The notes below the pieces were generated by a model. It did no database searches. It saw only the letters and a program-made list of their open reading frames with translations, and was not told the origin of the DNA. Positions 26,171 to 35,241 of a stretch of 64,000 nt of DNA are shown here, in pieces. The stretch covers positions 1-64,000 of the forward strand of contig NZ_WJXB01000003.1 in assembly GCF_009664975.1 (NCBI RefSeq). Direction: 5' to 3'. Both the position numbers and the translations under genes were made by a program. Position 1 is the stretch's first letter. The number at the start of each line of letters is the position of its first letter. The stretch is from Paenibacillus monticola. Its GTDB lineage: Bacteria; Bacillota; Bacilli; Paenibacillales; Paenibacillaceae.

Positions 26171-26478
26171 GCTATTAATATATTTGTTATTACAGATGAC
26201 AGATTGATACTGATTGACCATCAGGGAGTTACCGGGAAGAAGACCGAGTAGCATCGATCCACCTTAGTTCCATTTATGAAGTCTCTATGGAAACAGCGGG
26301 TACCGGCTTCGACAATTGCGAACATACACTTCATTACATCACCTCACCGTATCATAAATCGAACAATTTACAGACTTCACTCTATAAATTCGAGTTCGGC
26401 AAGAAATTCAATATTCAACCCTTATATACAGCATTGCTTAGCATTGCTCATGATAATTATAAGCGCCTGAATTCCTAA
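26171..26478 (+). pseudogene. Remnant of a bacterial PH-domain (bPH_1, YvbH-like) protein
   Basis: In one frame from 26171 the sequence reads IFVITDDRLILIDHQG followed by VTGKKTE, then a stop at 26249. From about 26246 a second frame continues with SIHLSSIYEVSMETAGTGFD and a degraded tail ending at 26478. Together these match the bPH_1 core (F-x-T-D/N-K-R-L-I-L-x-D-x-Q-G-x-T-G-K-K then SIPYKSI-x-x-FSVETAG). The N-terminal third, start codon and ribosome site are missing, and there is a stop plus a frame change. Intact family members are small cytoplasmic proteins of unknown role. The family match is from memory. Confidence 0.72.
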
Positions 26479-26491
26479 ATTCTTGCCCTTC

Positions 26492-26530
26492 AAAAAAACG
26501 CCGGAGCACATTAGCGCCCGGCGTTTTTTT
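26492..26530. terminator. Strong bidirectional terminator
   Basis: AAAAAAACGCCGG pairs with CCGGCGTTTTTTT around a 13-base loop. It lies 23 bases after the stop of the sugar permease gene on the minus strand and just after the bPH remnant on the plus strand. Confidence 0.92.
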
Positions 26531-26552
26531 AACAACTCAACATAACCCTAAT

Positions 26553-27728
26553 CTATGCTCTTTGTTTACGAGTAATGACATCGAATATAACTGCCGCGGC
26601 TAACACACCGCCACGGATCATATATTGATAAGAAATTCCGACGCCAAGCAGGTTCATACCACTGGAGAGTGAAGCCATTACAACTGCACCGATAATAGAA
26701 CCTGTAACTTTACCGACACCGCCGGCAGCAGATACACCACCTACGTAAGCAGCGGCAATCGCATCAAGCTCAAACAAGGTTCCCGCAGTTGTCGTTGCCG
26801 ATTGCAAGCGGGCCGTAAAGAGGATACCCGACAGCGCGGTCAACATTCCCATGGACCCGAAGACAATATACGTAATTTTCTTGACACTAATCCCACTCAA
26901 ATGCGCAGCTTCCGGATTGCTTCCGACGGCGTAAATATGCCGCCCGATTACGGTAGAAGTCGTCAAAAATTGATAGACCACAACCACGATCAGTACAATA
27001 ACTACCGTCCAGGAAAATCCGTTGTAGCCTGCTAGAATCCAAGTGATATAAGCAATGATCGCGGAGATGAATACAACTTTCACTGTAAACATACCATTCG
27101 ATATCACTTCAAAATTGTAATGGAGTTTGTTTTTTCGCTTAGAGAATTCAAAGTAAATAAATAAGACAATAATTAATGCGCCTACAATCAGTGAAAGTAA
27201 ATTCAAATTCCCCACTTTTGCCAGCGAGGGTATAAACCCATTACCAATCGCATTAAAATGTTCATCCTTAACAATGATCGTTCCTGTTTTTTCCGTTACA
27301 CGCAAGAGTGCCCCTCTAAAAATCAACATGCCCGCCAATGAAGCGACAAACGAAGGAATCCCCATTTGGGCAACCAAGAAACCATTAAACATGCCGACAA
27401 CAATTCCCAATACTAAGATGATTGGAATCGTAAGATATACTGAAACTCCAGCCTGGGTTAGAAGGATAGCTGCGATTGCTCCTAAGAATCCAGCCGCGAA
27501 CCCGACGGATAAATCAATATGCCGAATAACAATGACTAACGTCATCCCAACTGCCAATACAGCAATATAACCTGTGGCATCAATCAAGTTACTAATATTC
27601 CGAGAGGACATAAACAATCCATCAGTCAAGATTGAAAATGTCAGCATAATGACGAATAATGCAATATACATTCCATAGTCCCGAATATTAACCTTGATCA
27701 ACGACTTCGCTTCGTTAAGTATTTTCAC
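26553..27728 (-). CDS. mmsB: Multiple-monosaccharide ABC transporter permease
   Basis: A 391-residue membrane permease of the ribose/xylose (BPD_transp_2) type, with a long form typical of MmsB/GguB. Recognisable segments are AVGMTLVIVIRHIDLSVG, which includes the family RHIDLSVG motif, FNGFLVAQMGIPSFVASLAG, and the C-terminal YVGGVSAAGGVGKV. It forms the membrane channel of the importer. It follows the ATPase gene by 11 bases and is the last gene of the operon, closed by the strong terminator. Confidence 0.9.
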   Translation of the reverse strand: MKILNEAKSLIKVNIRDYGMYIALFVIMLTFSILTDGLFMSSRNISNLIDATGYIAVLAVGMTLVIVIRHIDLSVGFAAGFLGAIAAILLTQAGVSVYLTIPIILVLGIVVGMFNGFLVAQMGIPSFVASLAGMLIFRGALLRVTEKTGTIIVKDEHFNAIGNGFIPSLAKVGNLNLLSLIVGALIIVLFIYFEFSKRKNKLHYNFEVISNGMFTVKVVFISAIIAYITWILAGYNGFSWTVVIVLIVVVVYQFLTTSTVIGRHIYAVGSNPEAAHLSGISVKKITYIVFGSMGMLTALSGILFTARLQSATTTAGTLFELDAIAAAYVGGVSAAGGVGKVTGSIIGAVVMASLSSGMNLLGVGISYQYMIRGGVLAAAVIFDVITRKQRA

Positions 27729-27739
27729 CGGTCTTCCTC

Positions 27740-29260
27740 CTATTGCGTAGCAAGCATCATTATTTTTTCTTGATCCGCTTCATTTGCGGACAGTTCACCT
27801 TTTATTTTCCCTTCAGCCATAACGTATACACGATCACTCATACCTAGCACTTCAGACAACTCGGATGAAATCATGATGATGCTCATACCTTCGCTGATCA
27901 GCTTGTTCATGATCGTATAGATTTCAAATTTAGCTCCTACATCGATCCCCCGTGTCGGCTCATCCAGAATAAGCAGGCTAGGATTAACAAATAGCCACTT
28001 GCCTAAAGATACCTTCTGCTGATTCCCACCGCTTAAATTACCAACGAGCTGCTCAACCGAAGGGGCCTTAACGTTAAGTGATTGTTTGTATTCGTTGGAA
28101 ATCTTTACTTCTTCATTGATGTTGATAACTCCCTGCGACGATATCCCCTTAAGATTGGCTACAGAAATATTTTGTTTGATATCCTGAATCAAAAATAAGC
28201 CGTCACCTTTGCGATCCTCCGTCACATAGGCAATGCCCGCATGGATTGCATCTTTGGGACTCTTAAAGACTTTTTTGACACCGTCCATAAATAATTGTCC
28301 CTGCAATTTATAAGCTCTCGGATTGCCAAATATGCTCAATGCCAATTCCGTTCGCCCAGAGCCCATCAAACCTGCAATACCGACGATTTCCCCTTTTCTT
28401 ACATGAAGATTAGCATTCTTCACCATTTCTCTACCTAATTTAGGATCAAATGCTGTCCAGTTCTGGATTTCCAGCACCTTAGCTCCAAATTGTTGATCCG
28501 CTCTTTTGGGATAAATATCATCAATATCACGGCCAACCATGTGTTTAATAATTACATTCTCGGCGATTTCATTCTTAGCAGCATCCAGCGTACAAATGGT
28601 CCGGCCATCACGCAGAACGGTAACTTGATCCGCTATCGCAATAACTTCCTTCAATTTATGGGAGATCATAATGCTGGTTATGCCTTGTTTTTTCAATTCT
28701 CTCAGCAGTTGGAGTAAATTCTCACTATCCGTTTCATTAAGCGCAGCTGTAGGTTCATCGAGAATGAGCAGTTTCACATCTTTACTCAAAGCTTTGGCGA
28801 TTTCAACAAGCTGCTGTTTACCCACGCCAAGATCCTTGATCAGAACTTCAGGGTTCACATTCAGATTCACTTTCTTCAGCATTTCCTTGGCTTTAACAAT
28901 CGTTTGATTCCAGTCCACCAGGGAGCCCTTTTTCACTTCATTCCCTGCAAAAATATTCTCATAGACGGTGAGGTCAGGAAACAACGCAAGTTCTTGATAA
29001 ATAATGGCAATCCCTGTTTTTACACTGTCACTGATTTTCGCGAAAATTTGCACCTTGCCTTCAAAGATGATATCCCCTGAATACGTTCCATGTGGGTATA
29101 CGCCACTAAGAACCTTCATTAAGGTTGATTTTCCAGCTCCATTTTCGCCAATCAAACAATGAATTTCACCTTTATTCACCTTGAAGTTCACATTGGAGAG
29201 CGCTTTGACACCCGTAAATTCTTTGGTTATATTGTTCATTTCTAAAATATATGGATTCAT
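27740..29260 (-). CDS. mmsA: Multiple-monosaccharide ABC transporter ATP-binding protein
   Basis: A 506-residue double ATPase. The first domain has GENGAGKST and LLILDEPTAALNETD. The second has the degenerate loop GLMGSGRTE with LSGGNQQKVSLGKWL and LLILDEPTRGIDVG, as is usual for RbsA/XylG/MmsA proteins. It powers uptake of pentoses or hexoses. The ATG at 29260 has AAGGAG 12 bases upstream, a long spacing; an in-frame ATG at 29293 has no site. It lies between the binding-protein gene and the permease gene. Confidence 0.92.
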   Translation of the reverse strand: MNPYILEMNNITKEFTGVKALSNVNFKVNKGEIHCLIGENGAGKSTLMKVLSGVYPHGTYSGDIIFEGKVQIFAKISDSVKTGIAIIYQELALFPDLTVYENIFAGNEVKKGSLVDWNQTIVKAKEMLKKVNLNVNPEVLIKDLGVGKQQLVEIAKALSKDVKLLILDEPTAALNETDSENLLQLLRELKKQGITSIMISHKLKEVIAIADQVTVLRDGRTICTLDAAKNEIAENVIIKHMVGRDIDDIYPKRADQQFGAKVLEIQNWTAFDPKLGREMVKNANLHVRKGEIVGIAGLMGSGRTELALSIFGNPRAYKLQGQLFMDGVKKVFKSPKDAIHAGIAYVTEDRKGDGLFLIQDIKQNISVANLKGISSQGVININEEVKISNEYKQSLNVKAPSVEQLVGNLSGGNQQKVSLGKWLFVNPSLLILDEPTRGIDVGAKFEIYTIMNKLISEGMSIIMISSELSEVLGMSDRVYVMAEGKIKGELSANEADQEKIMMLATQ

Positions 29261-29356
29261 AATTAAATTACGCTCCTTAACAAAACAAGTCATAAGATAG
29301 AGGAATAGTGATAGACGTATCTATCACTATTCCGTCTAAGCTATGTTTATGTGCGA

Positions 29357-30466
29357 TTATAGACCGGTGAAATCGCCTGCTTCATAATATTTGGAATCCA
29401 CGAGCGCTGCTTGAACATTCGCTTTGTCGACTACGATAACGTCTGTCTGTTTGGCTTGCACATCCACTTTACCGTTGTTGTATGATCCGGTAGTTTCAGG
29501 CGTTTTGCCATCCAGAATGGCGACTGCCATTCCCATTGCATCTTTCACGAGATTACGAACATCCTTGAATACGGTCATCGACTGCTTGCCTTCAATAATG
29601 TATTGAACGGATGCTTTTTCAGCATCTTGACCTGTTACTGCAAAGCTGGTAATTTCGCTATCTGAAGCGAAGACATCGGCGATTGAACGGGCCGTTCCAT
29701 CATTTGGAGCCAAAATCGCTACATCACCTTTTTGATCAGCCGCGGCTGCAGTCAAGTGAGTTTGTGCTTTGTTCTTCGCTTCGTTCGGATCCCAATTAGT
29801 GGTAACCTGACTGATGATCTTACTTTGCTCTTCACGGGAAAGTTCAGCTTTAGCCTGCAGTGCTACAGCTTCGCTGGAGTTCGCGATTTTGAATGTACCA
29901 TCAGCAATTTTAGGTTGAAGTACTGACCACGCACCTTGGAAGAACAGAAATGCGTTGTTATCCGAAGCAGCACCCGCGTATAAATACAAGGGTTGGCCAT
30001 TACCTTTGGCATTGTCAACCAAGTACTGGGCTTGTGCTTTACCTACTGCAACGCTATCAAACGTTACATAATAGTTAACAGCATCTGTATTCGTGATTAA
30101 CCGATCATACGAGATTACTTTGATGCCTGCTTTTTGAGCAGCTTCAATAGCAGCGGCTGCAGCATCGCCGTCTTGAGGGCAAATGATCAGTACTTTGATA
30201 TCTTTGGCGATTAAGGAATCCACATTTTCTTTTTCTTTGGCTGAAGACCCTTGGCTAAATAAGATATCAACCGAATAATCTGTATCCTTCAAAGCATCTT
30301 TAAATCTTTGCTCATCTTGTACCCATCTAGGTTCATCTTTGGTAGGCAATACAATCCCTACATCAACCTTACCCCCACTGCCCCCACTGTTGCCACATGC
30401 CGACACTAATGCCATGAGCATCATTACAACGAGTAAAAATGGAATCGCTTTCAAAGACCTTTTCAT
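29357..30466 (-). CDS. chvE: Multiple-monosaccharide ABC transporter substrate-binding lipoprotein
   Basis: A 369-residue protein with a lipoprotein signal (LVSACG) and a periplasmic-binding-protein fold of the ChvE type: VGIVLPTKDEPRWVQDEQRFK, ISYDRLI, YVTFDSVAVGKAQAQYL and VAILAPNDGTARSIADV. In ChvE relatives these residues hold arabinose, xylose, galactose or glucose. It leads the chvE-mmsA-mmsB operon and is anchored on the outer membrane face. No sugar regulator or metabolic gene is adjacent, so the inducing sugar cannot be told. Confidence 0.92.
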   Translation of the reverse strand: MKRSLKAIPFLLVVMMLMALVSACGNSGGSGGKVDVGIVLPTKDEPRWVQDEQRFKDALKDTDYSVDILFSQGSSAKEKENVDSLIAKDIKVLIICPQDGDAAAAAIEAAQKAGIKVISYDRLITNTDAVNYYVTFDSVAVGKAQAQYLVDNAKGNGQPLYLYAGAASDNNAFLFFQGAWSVLQPKIADGTFKIANSSEAVALQAKAELSREEQSKIISQVTTNWDPNEAKNKAQTHLTAAAADQKGDVAILAPNDGTARSIADVFASDSEITSFAVTGQDAEKASVQYIIEGKQSMTVFKDVRNLVKDAMGMAVAILDGKTPETTGSYNNGKVDVQAKQTDVIVVDKANVQAALVDSKYYEAGDFTGL

Positions 30467-30585
30467 TTAGAAAACCCTCCCTGTATTTGGCTAATACTGT
30501 TAATTCCCCATGATAATATCACCTGATTTATCCTCTTGGGAATAGAAAATTCTCCTTTTTTTCTTGAATATCCTCATATCTAAAT

Positions 30586-30614
30586 TTGTTTACTGGCTAA
30601 GATAGCATTAAAAT
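30586..30614 (+). promoter_or_regulatory. Putative sigma-A promoter of the MepB-family gene
   Basis: TTGTTT (30586-30591) and TAAAAT (30609-30614) are separated by exactly 17 bases, and the gene starts 60 bases downstream after AGGGGATTT. The match to the consensus is fair. Confidence 0.4.
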
Positions 30615-30673
30615 TGTAACATTAAGAAACAACAAACGTTTCCACATTAGACTTACTTAGGGGATTTGAACAG

Positions 30674-31261
30674 ATGGATAAAATAAAACGAGAATTTCTA
30701 GAAAGTACAATTCATAGTGACCTGCTTGCCACCAAAGATCTTGTGTATACTCCTTGCAGTTTTGATTGCTCTCCTCCTCTCCCAGAAACACAAAATGCTG
30801 AATATGGAGCGCATGTATATCGCTTGAATGCTCTTTCCATTAGATTTCGTGTCGGTAAAATCACTCCCACAAAAGTCGGACAATTTGTGACGTTATGGGA
30901 GAGAATTGGGGATGGACCCATCCAACCTTATGACGTATCAGATCCCGCTGATTTCTTCGTTATTAGTACCCGTAATGGCAGTAAATTTGGCCAGTTTATC
31001 TTTCCAAAAGCTATTTTGTGTGATCAGGATATAGTATCCAATAAGGGTGTCGGTGGTAAAAGAGCCTTCCGCGTCTACCCGTCTTGGGATAAACCCACTA
31101 GCCGCCTGGCCCAAAAAACTCAGAATTGGCAGTTGAAATATTTCTTAGAGATACCTCTGAATGCGCCCATAGACCTTGTTCGTGCTCGTATGCTTTACAA
31201 CCACGTTATCCTATTTAAATCCAAAATTTCGGATACTGACGATTTTTATCCAAATTATTAA
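30674..31261 (+). CDS. MepB-family protein
   Basis: A 195-residue protein matching the MepB family: YGAHVYRLNALSIRFRVGKITPTKVGQFVTLWER, FGQFIFPKAIL and RAFRVYPSWDKP are conserved blocks. In Staphylococcus aureus mepB lies in the mepRAB operon with a multidrug efflux pump, but no biochemical activity is established. Here it is a single gene without an efflux pump or MarR gene. Its last 47 bases overlap the end of an HPP-family remnant on the other strand. Confidence 0.85.
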   Translation: MDKIKREFLESTIHSDLLATKDLVYTPCSFDCSPPLPETQNAEYGAHVYRLNALSIRFRVGKITPTKVGQFVTLWERIGDGPIQPYDVSDPADFFVISTRNGSKFGQFIFPKAILCDQDIVSNKGVGGKRAFRVYPSWDKPTSRLAQKTQNWQLKYFLEIPLNAPIDLVRARMLYNHVILFKSKISDTDDFYPNY

Positions 31262-31421
31262 TACGAAGCGCAACAACAACAATAAGAACAGAGCCGATAA
31301 GTACTGGGGTAAACAAGAAGGACCAAGCACTTCCAGCCATAATGACAACCAAAGGATCGGCACCTGCTGCAGGACATATCCAAGTCGGACAATCCCCTCC
31401 CCCAACAGCCTGAATTAAACC
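31215..31421 (-). pseudogene. C-terminal remnant of an HPP-family membrane protein
   Basis: The minus strand from 31421 reads GLIQAVGGG, then WICPAAGADPLVV, IMAGSAWSFLFTPVLIGS and VLIVVVALRI, and stops at 31215. This matches the last two helices of HPP-family proteins (HPPAGADPL then GW/AWSFLxTPVxxG). The diagnostic HPP has become CPA. No start codon or upstream two thirds of the gene are present, because a terminator and the secreted-protein gene follow at once. Intact members are four-helix membrane proteins linked to nitrite transport. Confidence 0.7.
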
Positions 31422-31424
31422 ACA

Positions 31425-31468
31425 AAAATACTCCCCATCCAGCTTAAAGCTGAGATAGGGAGTATTTT
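31425..31468 (-). terminator. Terminator of the secreted-protein gene
   Basis: AAAATACTCCC pairs with GGGAGTATTTT, with an inner AGCT/AGCT stem. It lies 19 bases after the stop codon at 31488 on the minus strand. Confidence 0.85.
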
Positions 31469-31487
31469 AGCCGTATCTTTCTACTAA

Positions 31488-32153
31488 TTATTTGGATGCT
31501 TCTAATTTCGTTATTTGTTGTTTATACAGCTCAAGGAGCTTGGACAAGGAATCTTTGATCGCAGCTGCATCTTTTGATTGTTCAGCCTTTGATAATTTAA
31601 TTTGGCCTTCAAAAAACTCAATATCAGAAGGATCCACCTTACCAGGTGTAGTTCCTGCAACAGATTGAGTAGTCTTACCCTCCAGATCAACAGCAGATGT
31701 TACTCCTTCCTTAAGTGTGCCGAGCGTTAGAGCTCCTGCCGGAATCAACTGTTGTACATTCGCCGTCGGTACCATTACACTAGCTACTGCTGGAACAGTA
31801 GTAGTAATAGTAGTGGTGATTGCTGATAATTGGTCTTTCGTTAAAGGTGTAGCGGTTAGAGTGACAGAATCATTGTTCAGAGCCGCAGTGGCCTTGATGA
31901 ATAACGGCACTCCTATTAGCTCATCGTATTTAGCCAAGGTTGTCTCCCATCTCTTCACAGTTTCCGGGGCGTAAGTTTTGGCTAACTCCAGTGGGCTAGA
32001 TATGGCTATGCCAATGACTCCTGTCGATGATGCAGCAATAGCGCTTGTCAGTTTTGGCGCTTCGGAACCTTCTGCGGCAAAAACCGATCCAGAAACAGCA
32101 GACAACAGTAAAACGGATAAAGCAACACTCTTAAAGATCACTTTGTGATTCAT
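31488..32153 (-). CDS. Secreted Ala/Thr-rich protein of unknown function
   Basis: A 221-residue protein with a Sec signal peptide (cleavage expected after VSGSVFA) and no lipobox or anchor. The mature part has a Thr/Val-rich middle (TTTITTTVPAVASVMVP) and a C-terminal charged helix ending LLELYKQQITKLEASK. The ATG at 32153 follows GAGGAG by ten bases; earlier ATGs lack a site. It is divergent from a two-component system with a 162-base gap, which suggests control by, or sensing through, that system. I recognise no family. Confidence 0.6.
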   Translation of the reverse strand: MNHKVIFKSVALSVLLLSAVSGSVFAAEGSEAPKLTSAIAASSTGVIGIAISSPLELAKTYAPETVKRWETTLAKYDELIGVPLFIKATAALNNDSVTLTATPLTKDQLSAITTTITTTVPAVASVMVPTANVQQLIPAGALTLGTLKEGVTSAVDLEGKTTQSVAGTTPGKVDPSDIEFFEGQIKLSKAEQSKDAAAIKDSLSKLLELYKQQITKLEASK

Positions 32154-32315
32154 CAATTTAACACTCCTCATTCGTTTGATTTGGCTTACCTGTCTCACTC
32201 TACAGTTCAATGATGGCAGATTATTGGTGAAAGTATGGAAAAACAATGGCATAGCTCCACACCTAAGGTACTCTTAGTATAATGAGATGAGCACAAAACA
32301 CAGGAGGCTATTCTA

Positions 32316-33032
32316 TTGAATTCCCATCTCATTGCTGTAGTCGATGATGATATACATATCCGTCATTTAGTTGAAGCCTATTTACGTAAAGAGAACTATC
32401 GAACTATCGGTCTGGAAACCGCTGAAGCAGCCTGGGAGTTATGGAAAACAAACCCGCCAGATATGTGGGTGCTGGATCTGATGCTTCCGGGAATGGATGG
32501 TTATGAGCTCTGCCGGCGAATTCGTATTGAAGCTGAGGTACCTATTATCATGATTTCAGCCAGAGATACTGAAGTCGATAAAATAATGGGGCTGGAACTC
32601 GGCAGCGATGATTATTTGGTCAAGCCTTTTAGCCCACGCGAACTGGTAGCCCGCGTTAAACGCCAGCTTCAGCGCAGAGATAGGCTGCTAATGACTTCCG
32701 ATGAAGGAACGATGCATACTGCTGTTGTCACAACTCAAATTTGCTTAGGTGGGCTTCAACTTATGCTGGATGAAAGACGTGTGTTCTGGAATGAGGAAGA
32801 AAAAGAGCTGACACTCAAAGAGTATGAACTACTCAAAGTGCTAGCCGAACATCCGAATCGAGCATTTACAAGGGATGAGCTCTTGACGATGGTATGGGGG
32901 AACGATTATTACGGAAGCGATCGGGCCGTGGATCATCTAATCAAACGCATTCGTAAGAAAATGGAGAAATTTCCTATCGAAGCCATATGGGGTCATGGGT
33001 ATCGTCTAAGAACAGAGGGAGGGGAGTCCTGA
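32316..33032 (+). CDS. OmpR-family response regulator
   Basis: A 238-residue regulator starting with TTG eight bases after AGGAGG. The receiver has DDD at 10-12, the phosphorylated Asp54 in WVLDLMLPGMDG and Lys in YLVKPFSPRE. A linker of about 30 residues leads to the winged helix LKEYELLKVLAEHPNRAFTRDELLTMVWG. A TATAAT at 32278-32283 is a plausible -10 element. The kinase gene starts one base after the stop. The divergent secreted-protein gene is a likely target. Confidence 0.9.
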   Translation: MNSHLIAVVDDDIHIRHLVEAYLRKENYRTIGLETAEAAWELWKTNPPDMWVLDLMLPGMDGYELCRRIRIEAEVPIIMISARDTEVDKIMGLELGSDDYLVKPFSPRELVARVKRQLQRRDRLLMTSDEGTMHTAVVTTQICLGGLQLMLDERRVFWNEEEKELTLKEYELLKVLAEHPNRAFTRDELLTMVWGNDYYGSDRAVDHLIKRIRKKMEKFPIEAIWGHGYRLRTEGGES

Positions 33033-33033
33033 T

Positions 33034-34449
33034 ATGAAGCTCGTTCACCAGATCAATTTGGCCTTTCTTGCCGTACTCTTAGTTGTCCTAACGGTCTCCT
33101 CTATCATTATTCACTATGTTCTCTTAGATCATTTCATGGCTTCAGAGGCACAAAATATGCAGACACTAGGGGCAACAATGACGGTCTCATTAAGTGAAGC
33201 AGCAATGAGTACCGCAACAACCGCAACACCTATTGGAGCGACTACAACCCTCCCAGCGTTTGGAGCGGTTGCAACAGGTGCTGTAAATGGTGTACAAGCG
33301 ATCATTACCGATAAATCAGGAAATATTATTTCCGGTTCGGTTCCAAATGCAACTACTTTGCCGGCTGAAAATTATACTCAACCCCTAAAAGTACAGGCGA
33401 CACAACTAGAAGTAGCAGCTGTACAGCCCTCAAATTTAACGAATATCTGGGAAGGAAGAGATTCCCGGTTCCTGGTCGCAATAAATCCTATTCCTCAGGG
33501 TACATTAACGCTTATTTCACCCATCAGCCGCATAAAAGAAGTTGAACAAGCTCTGCTTAAGCAACTGCTGCTTGTGATCTGTTTGGGTGGCATACTAATG
33601 TTCCTGCTGAGTCTGGTGATTACGAGAAAACTGATTAAGCCGCTGATGGCATTAAAGGAAGAATTAAAAAAAGTGAAAGGCCGCCATTATTCAGAGGTTC
33701 AGCACATTCGTGCTGGCGGTGAAATTGGTACTGTAGCTGAAGCTGTTTTTGAGCTTGCCACTGAGCTGGAGAGATACAGTCGTGCCCAAAAACAATTTTT
33801 CCAGAATGCTTCCCATGAGCTGAAAACACCTCTAATGTCGATCTCCGGCTATGCAGAAGGGATTCGCGATGGCATATTTGAAGGTGAGGATGTGCATAAG
33901 GGGTTGGATATCATTATGAGTGAAAGCGATAGGTTGAAGAATATCGTGACCGAAATGACGTTGCTCGCCAAACTGGATAGCGAAGCTGATATTTTCCGCC
34001 CTGTACAAGTCTGTGTACAAGATATATTAACAGAAACCATTGAACGCATTAACCCGTTGGTTGTGAGTAAGGGATTAGACCTGATGATCGTATATCCAGC
34101 TGGAGTCGATCAGAGATTAGCCCTAAATGCCGATCGAGATAAATTGCTGCAGGCTTTGCTGAATGTCGTTTCCAATGCTACTCGATACGCATCAAAACAA
34201 ATCCGCATTTATGCAAGTCTAAATAAAGAACGAATCGAAATCACAATTTCTGATGATGGAGCTGGAATACCAGCAGATGTGCTCCCTTATCTGTTCCATC
34301 GTTTTGTCAAAGGAACTGATGGGGATACCGGACTGGGCTTAGCCATTTCCCGGGCAATCGTAGAACGCTGCGGAGGCTTGATTACAGCAGAAAATGGTGA
34401 ACGCGGGGGAGCTGTAGTCTCTCTCAGCTTTCCCGCACTCTTCAACTAG
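33034..34449 (+). CDS. Sensor histidine kinase
   Basis: A 471-residue kinase. Helices at about 8-30 and 177-198 enclose an extracellular domain of about 145 residues that is unusually rich in Ala and Thr. HAMP is at about 200-250, and the phosphoacceptor region NASHELKTPLMSISG contains His261. The ATPase domain has NVVSNATRYA, SDDGAGIP and GDTGLGLAISRAIV. It pairs with the regulator encoded just upstream. The composition of its sensor domain echoes that of the divergent secreted protein. Confidence 0.9.
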   Translation: MKLVHQINLAFLAVLLVVLTVSSIIIHYVLLDHFMASEAQNMQTLGATMTVSLSEAAMSTATTATPIGATTTLPAFGAVATGAVNGVQAIITDKSGNIISGSVPNATTLPAENYTQPLKVQATQLEVAAVQPSNLTNIWEGRDSRFLVAINPIPQGTLTLISPISRIKEVEQALLKQLLLVICLGGILMFLLSLVITRKLIKPLMALKEELKKVKGRHYSEVQHIRAGGEIGTVAEAVFELATELERYSRAQKQFFQNASHELKTPLMSISGYAEGIRDGIFEGEDVHKGLDIIMSESDRLKNIVTEMTLLAKLDSEADIFRPVQVCVQDILTETIERINPLVVSKGLDLMIVYPAGVDQRLALNADRDKLLQALLNVVSNATRYASKQIRIYASLNKERIEITISDDGAGIPADVLPYLFHRFVKGTDGDTGLGLAISRAIVERCGGLITAENGERGGAVVSLSFPALFN

Positions 34450-34470
34450 TAAGAAGCTGAATTTCACCTT

Positions 34471-35232
34471 TTACTGTAATAGGGGACAGTTTGAGCAATA
34501 TTTATTAGTTGAAGATATTTTATAATATTGACAACAGGTTTGACGGATTCGGACGGAAGAAGTGCTGGATTCGGACAAGACGGGCGGCTTATAGAATTTA
34601 GCCAATGGATTTACCTTTTCGCCAAATAATGCCCCAGGTGCATGATGAATAAGATAGTTGTAATCCTCCTGAATGTAGGAGTTTCCCTTATTCTCAGCCC
34701 CTAACAGCCTTTTTTCATATAAGGAAAATACACGGACCGCCACATTCTCCCATAACATCGGCAAGGGAGCACGGACCGCCTTGGAAAGAGCATGGAGTAC
34801 TGGCGTAATCTGACCGGCAAACAGCCTTCTGATCACATCATCTCGCCATTGCTCACGCTTTCCGCTTACAGGCTGGAATCCTCTCATTTTGCTTATTCTG
34901 GCATTGAATACCCCAGTTTTGTCGGCGGACCATTCGAAACAGCTTTCTTCCAAACAATAGTCCAATCCTTTATTGTACATCGTCATGGCGTATAAACCTG
35001 AATTAGCCACTATAAACGCATATCGTTTCGAGAACTGTGAAGCTGCAATCACTTGTGAGGGGAACTGAAAGCTATCGGTCAGCTCAGCCAATTGAACTGC
35101 GCATAGATCCTTATCAAGAAATTGTATGATCGGAACAGACCGCCCTAAGAACGGGGCAGCCTGAGCAGTTAAACCAAAATACTGCGACAAAACTGCCAAC
35201 TCATCCTCTTCAATCCTGGTGTATGTGTGCAT
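34471..35232 (-). CDS. FhuF-like ferric-siderophore reductase
   Basis: A 253-residue cytoplasmic protein. The C-terminus carries TCCQYYKISSTNKYCSNCPL, a Cys-Cys-x11-Cys-x2-Cys array like the unusual 2Fe-2S ligand set of FhuF. The remainder resembles the FhuF/IucA-C-like helical domain (LWENVAVRVFSLYEKRL). Such proteins reduce Fe(III) in imported siderophores so that iron is released. Its gene begins nine bases after the stop of the siderophore-binding protein and belongs to the same iron-controlled operon. The spacing CC-x11-C is one residue longer than I recall for E. coli FhuF. Confidence 0.82.
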   Translation of the reverse strand: MHTYTRIEEDELAVLSQYFGLTAQAAPFLGRSVPIIQFLDKDLCAVQLAELTDSFQFPSQVIAASQFSKRYAFIVANSGLYAMTMYNKGLDYCLEESCFEWSADKTGVFNARISKMRGFQPVSGKREQWRDDVIRRLFAGQITPVLHALSKAVRAPLPMLWENVAVRVFSLYEKRLLGAENKGNSYIQEDYNYLIHHAPGALFGEKVNPLAKFYKPPVLSESSTSSVRIRQTCCQYYKISSTNKYCSNCPLLQ

Positions 35233-35241
35233 GATATGATC

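Noticed and set aside
30631..30644. Possible cre site (AACAAACGTTTCCA) upstream of chvE and mepB
   Set aside because: Only about 10 of 14 positions match the catabolite-repression consensus and the left half is poor.
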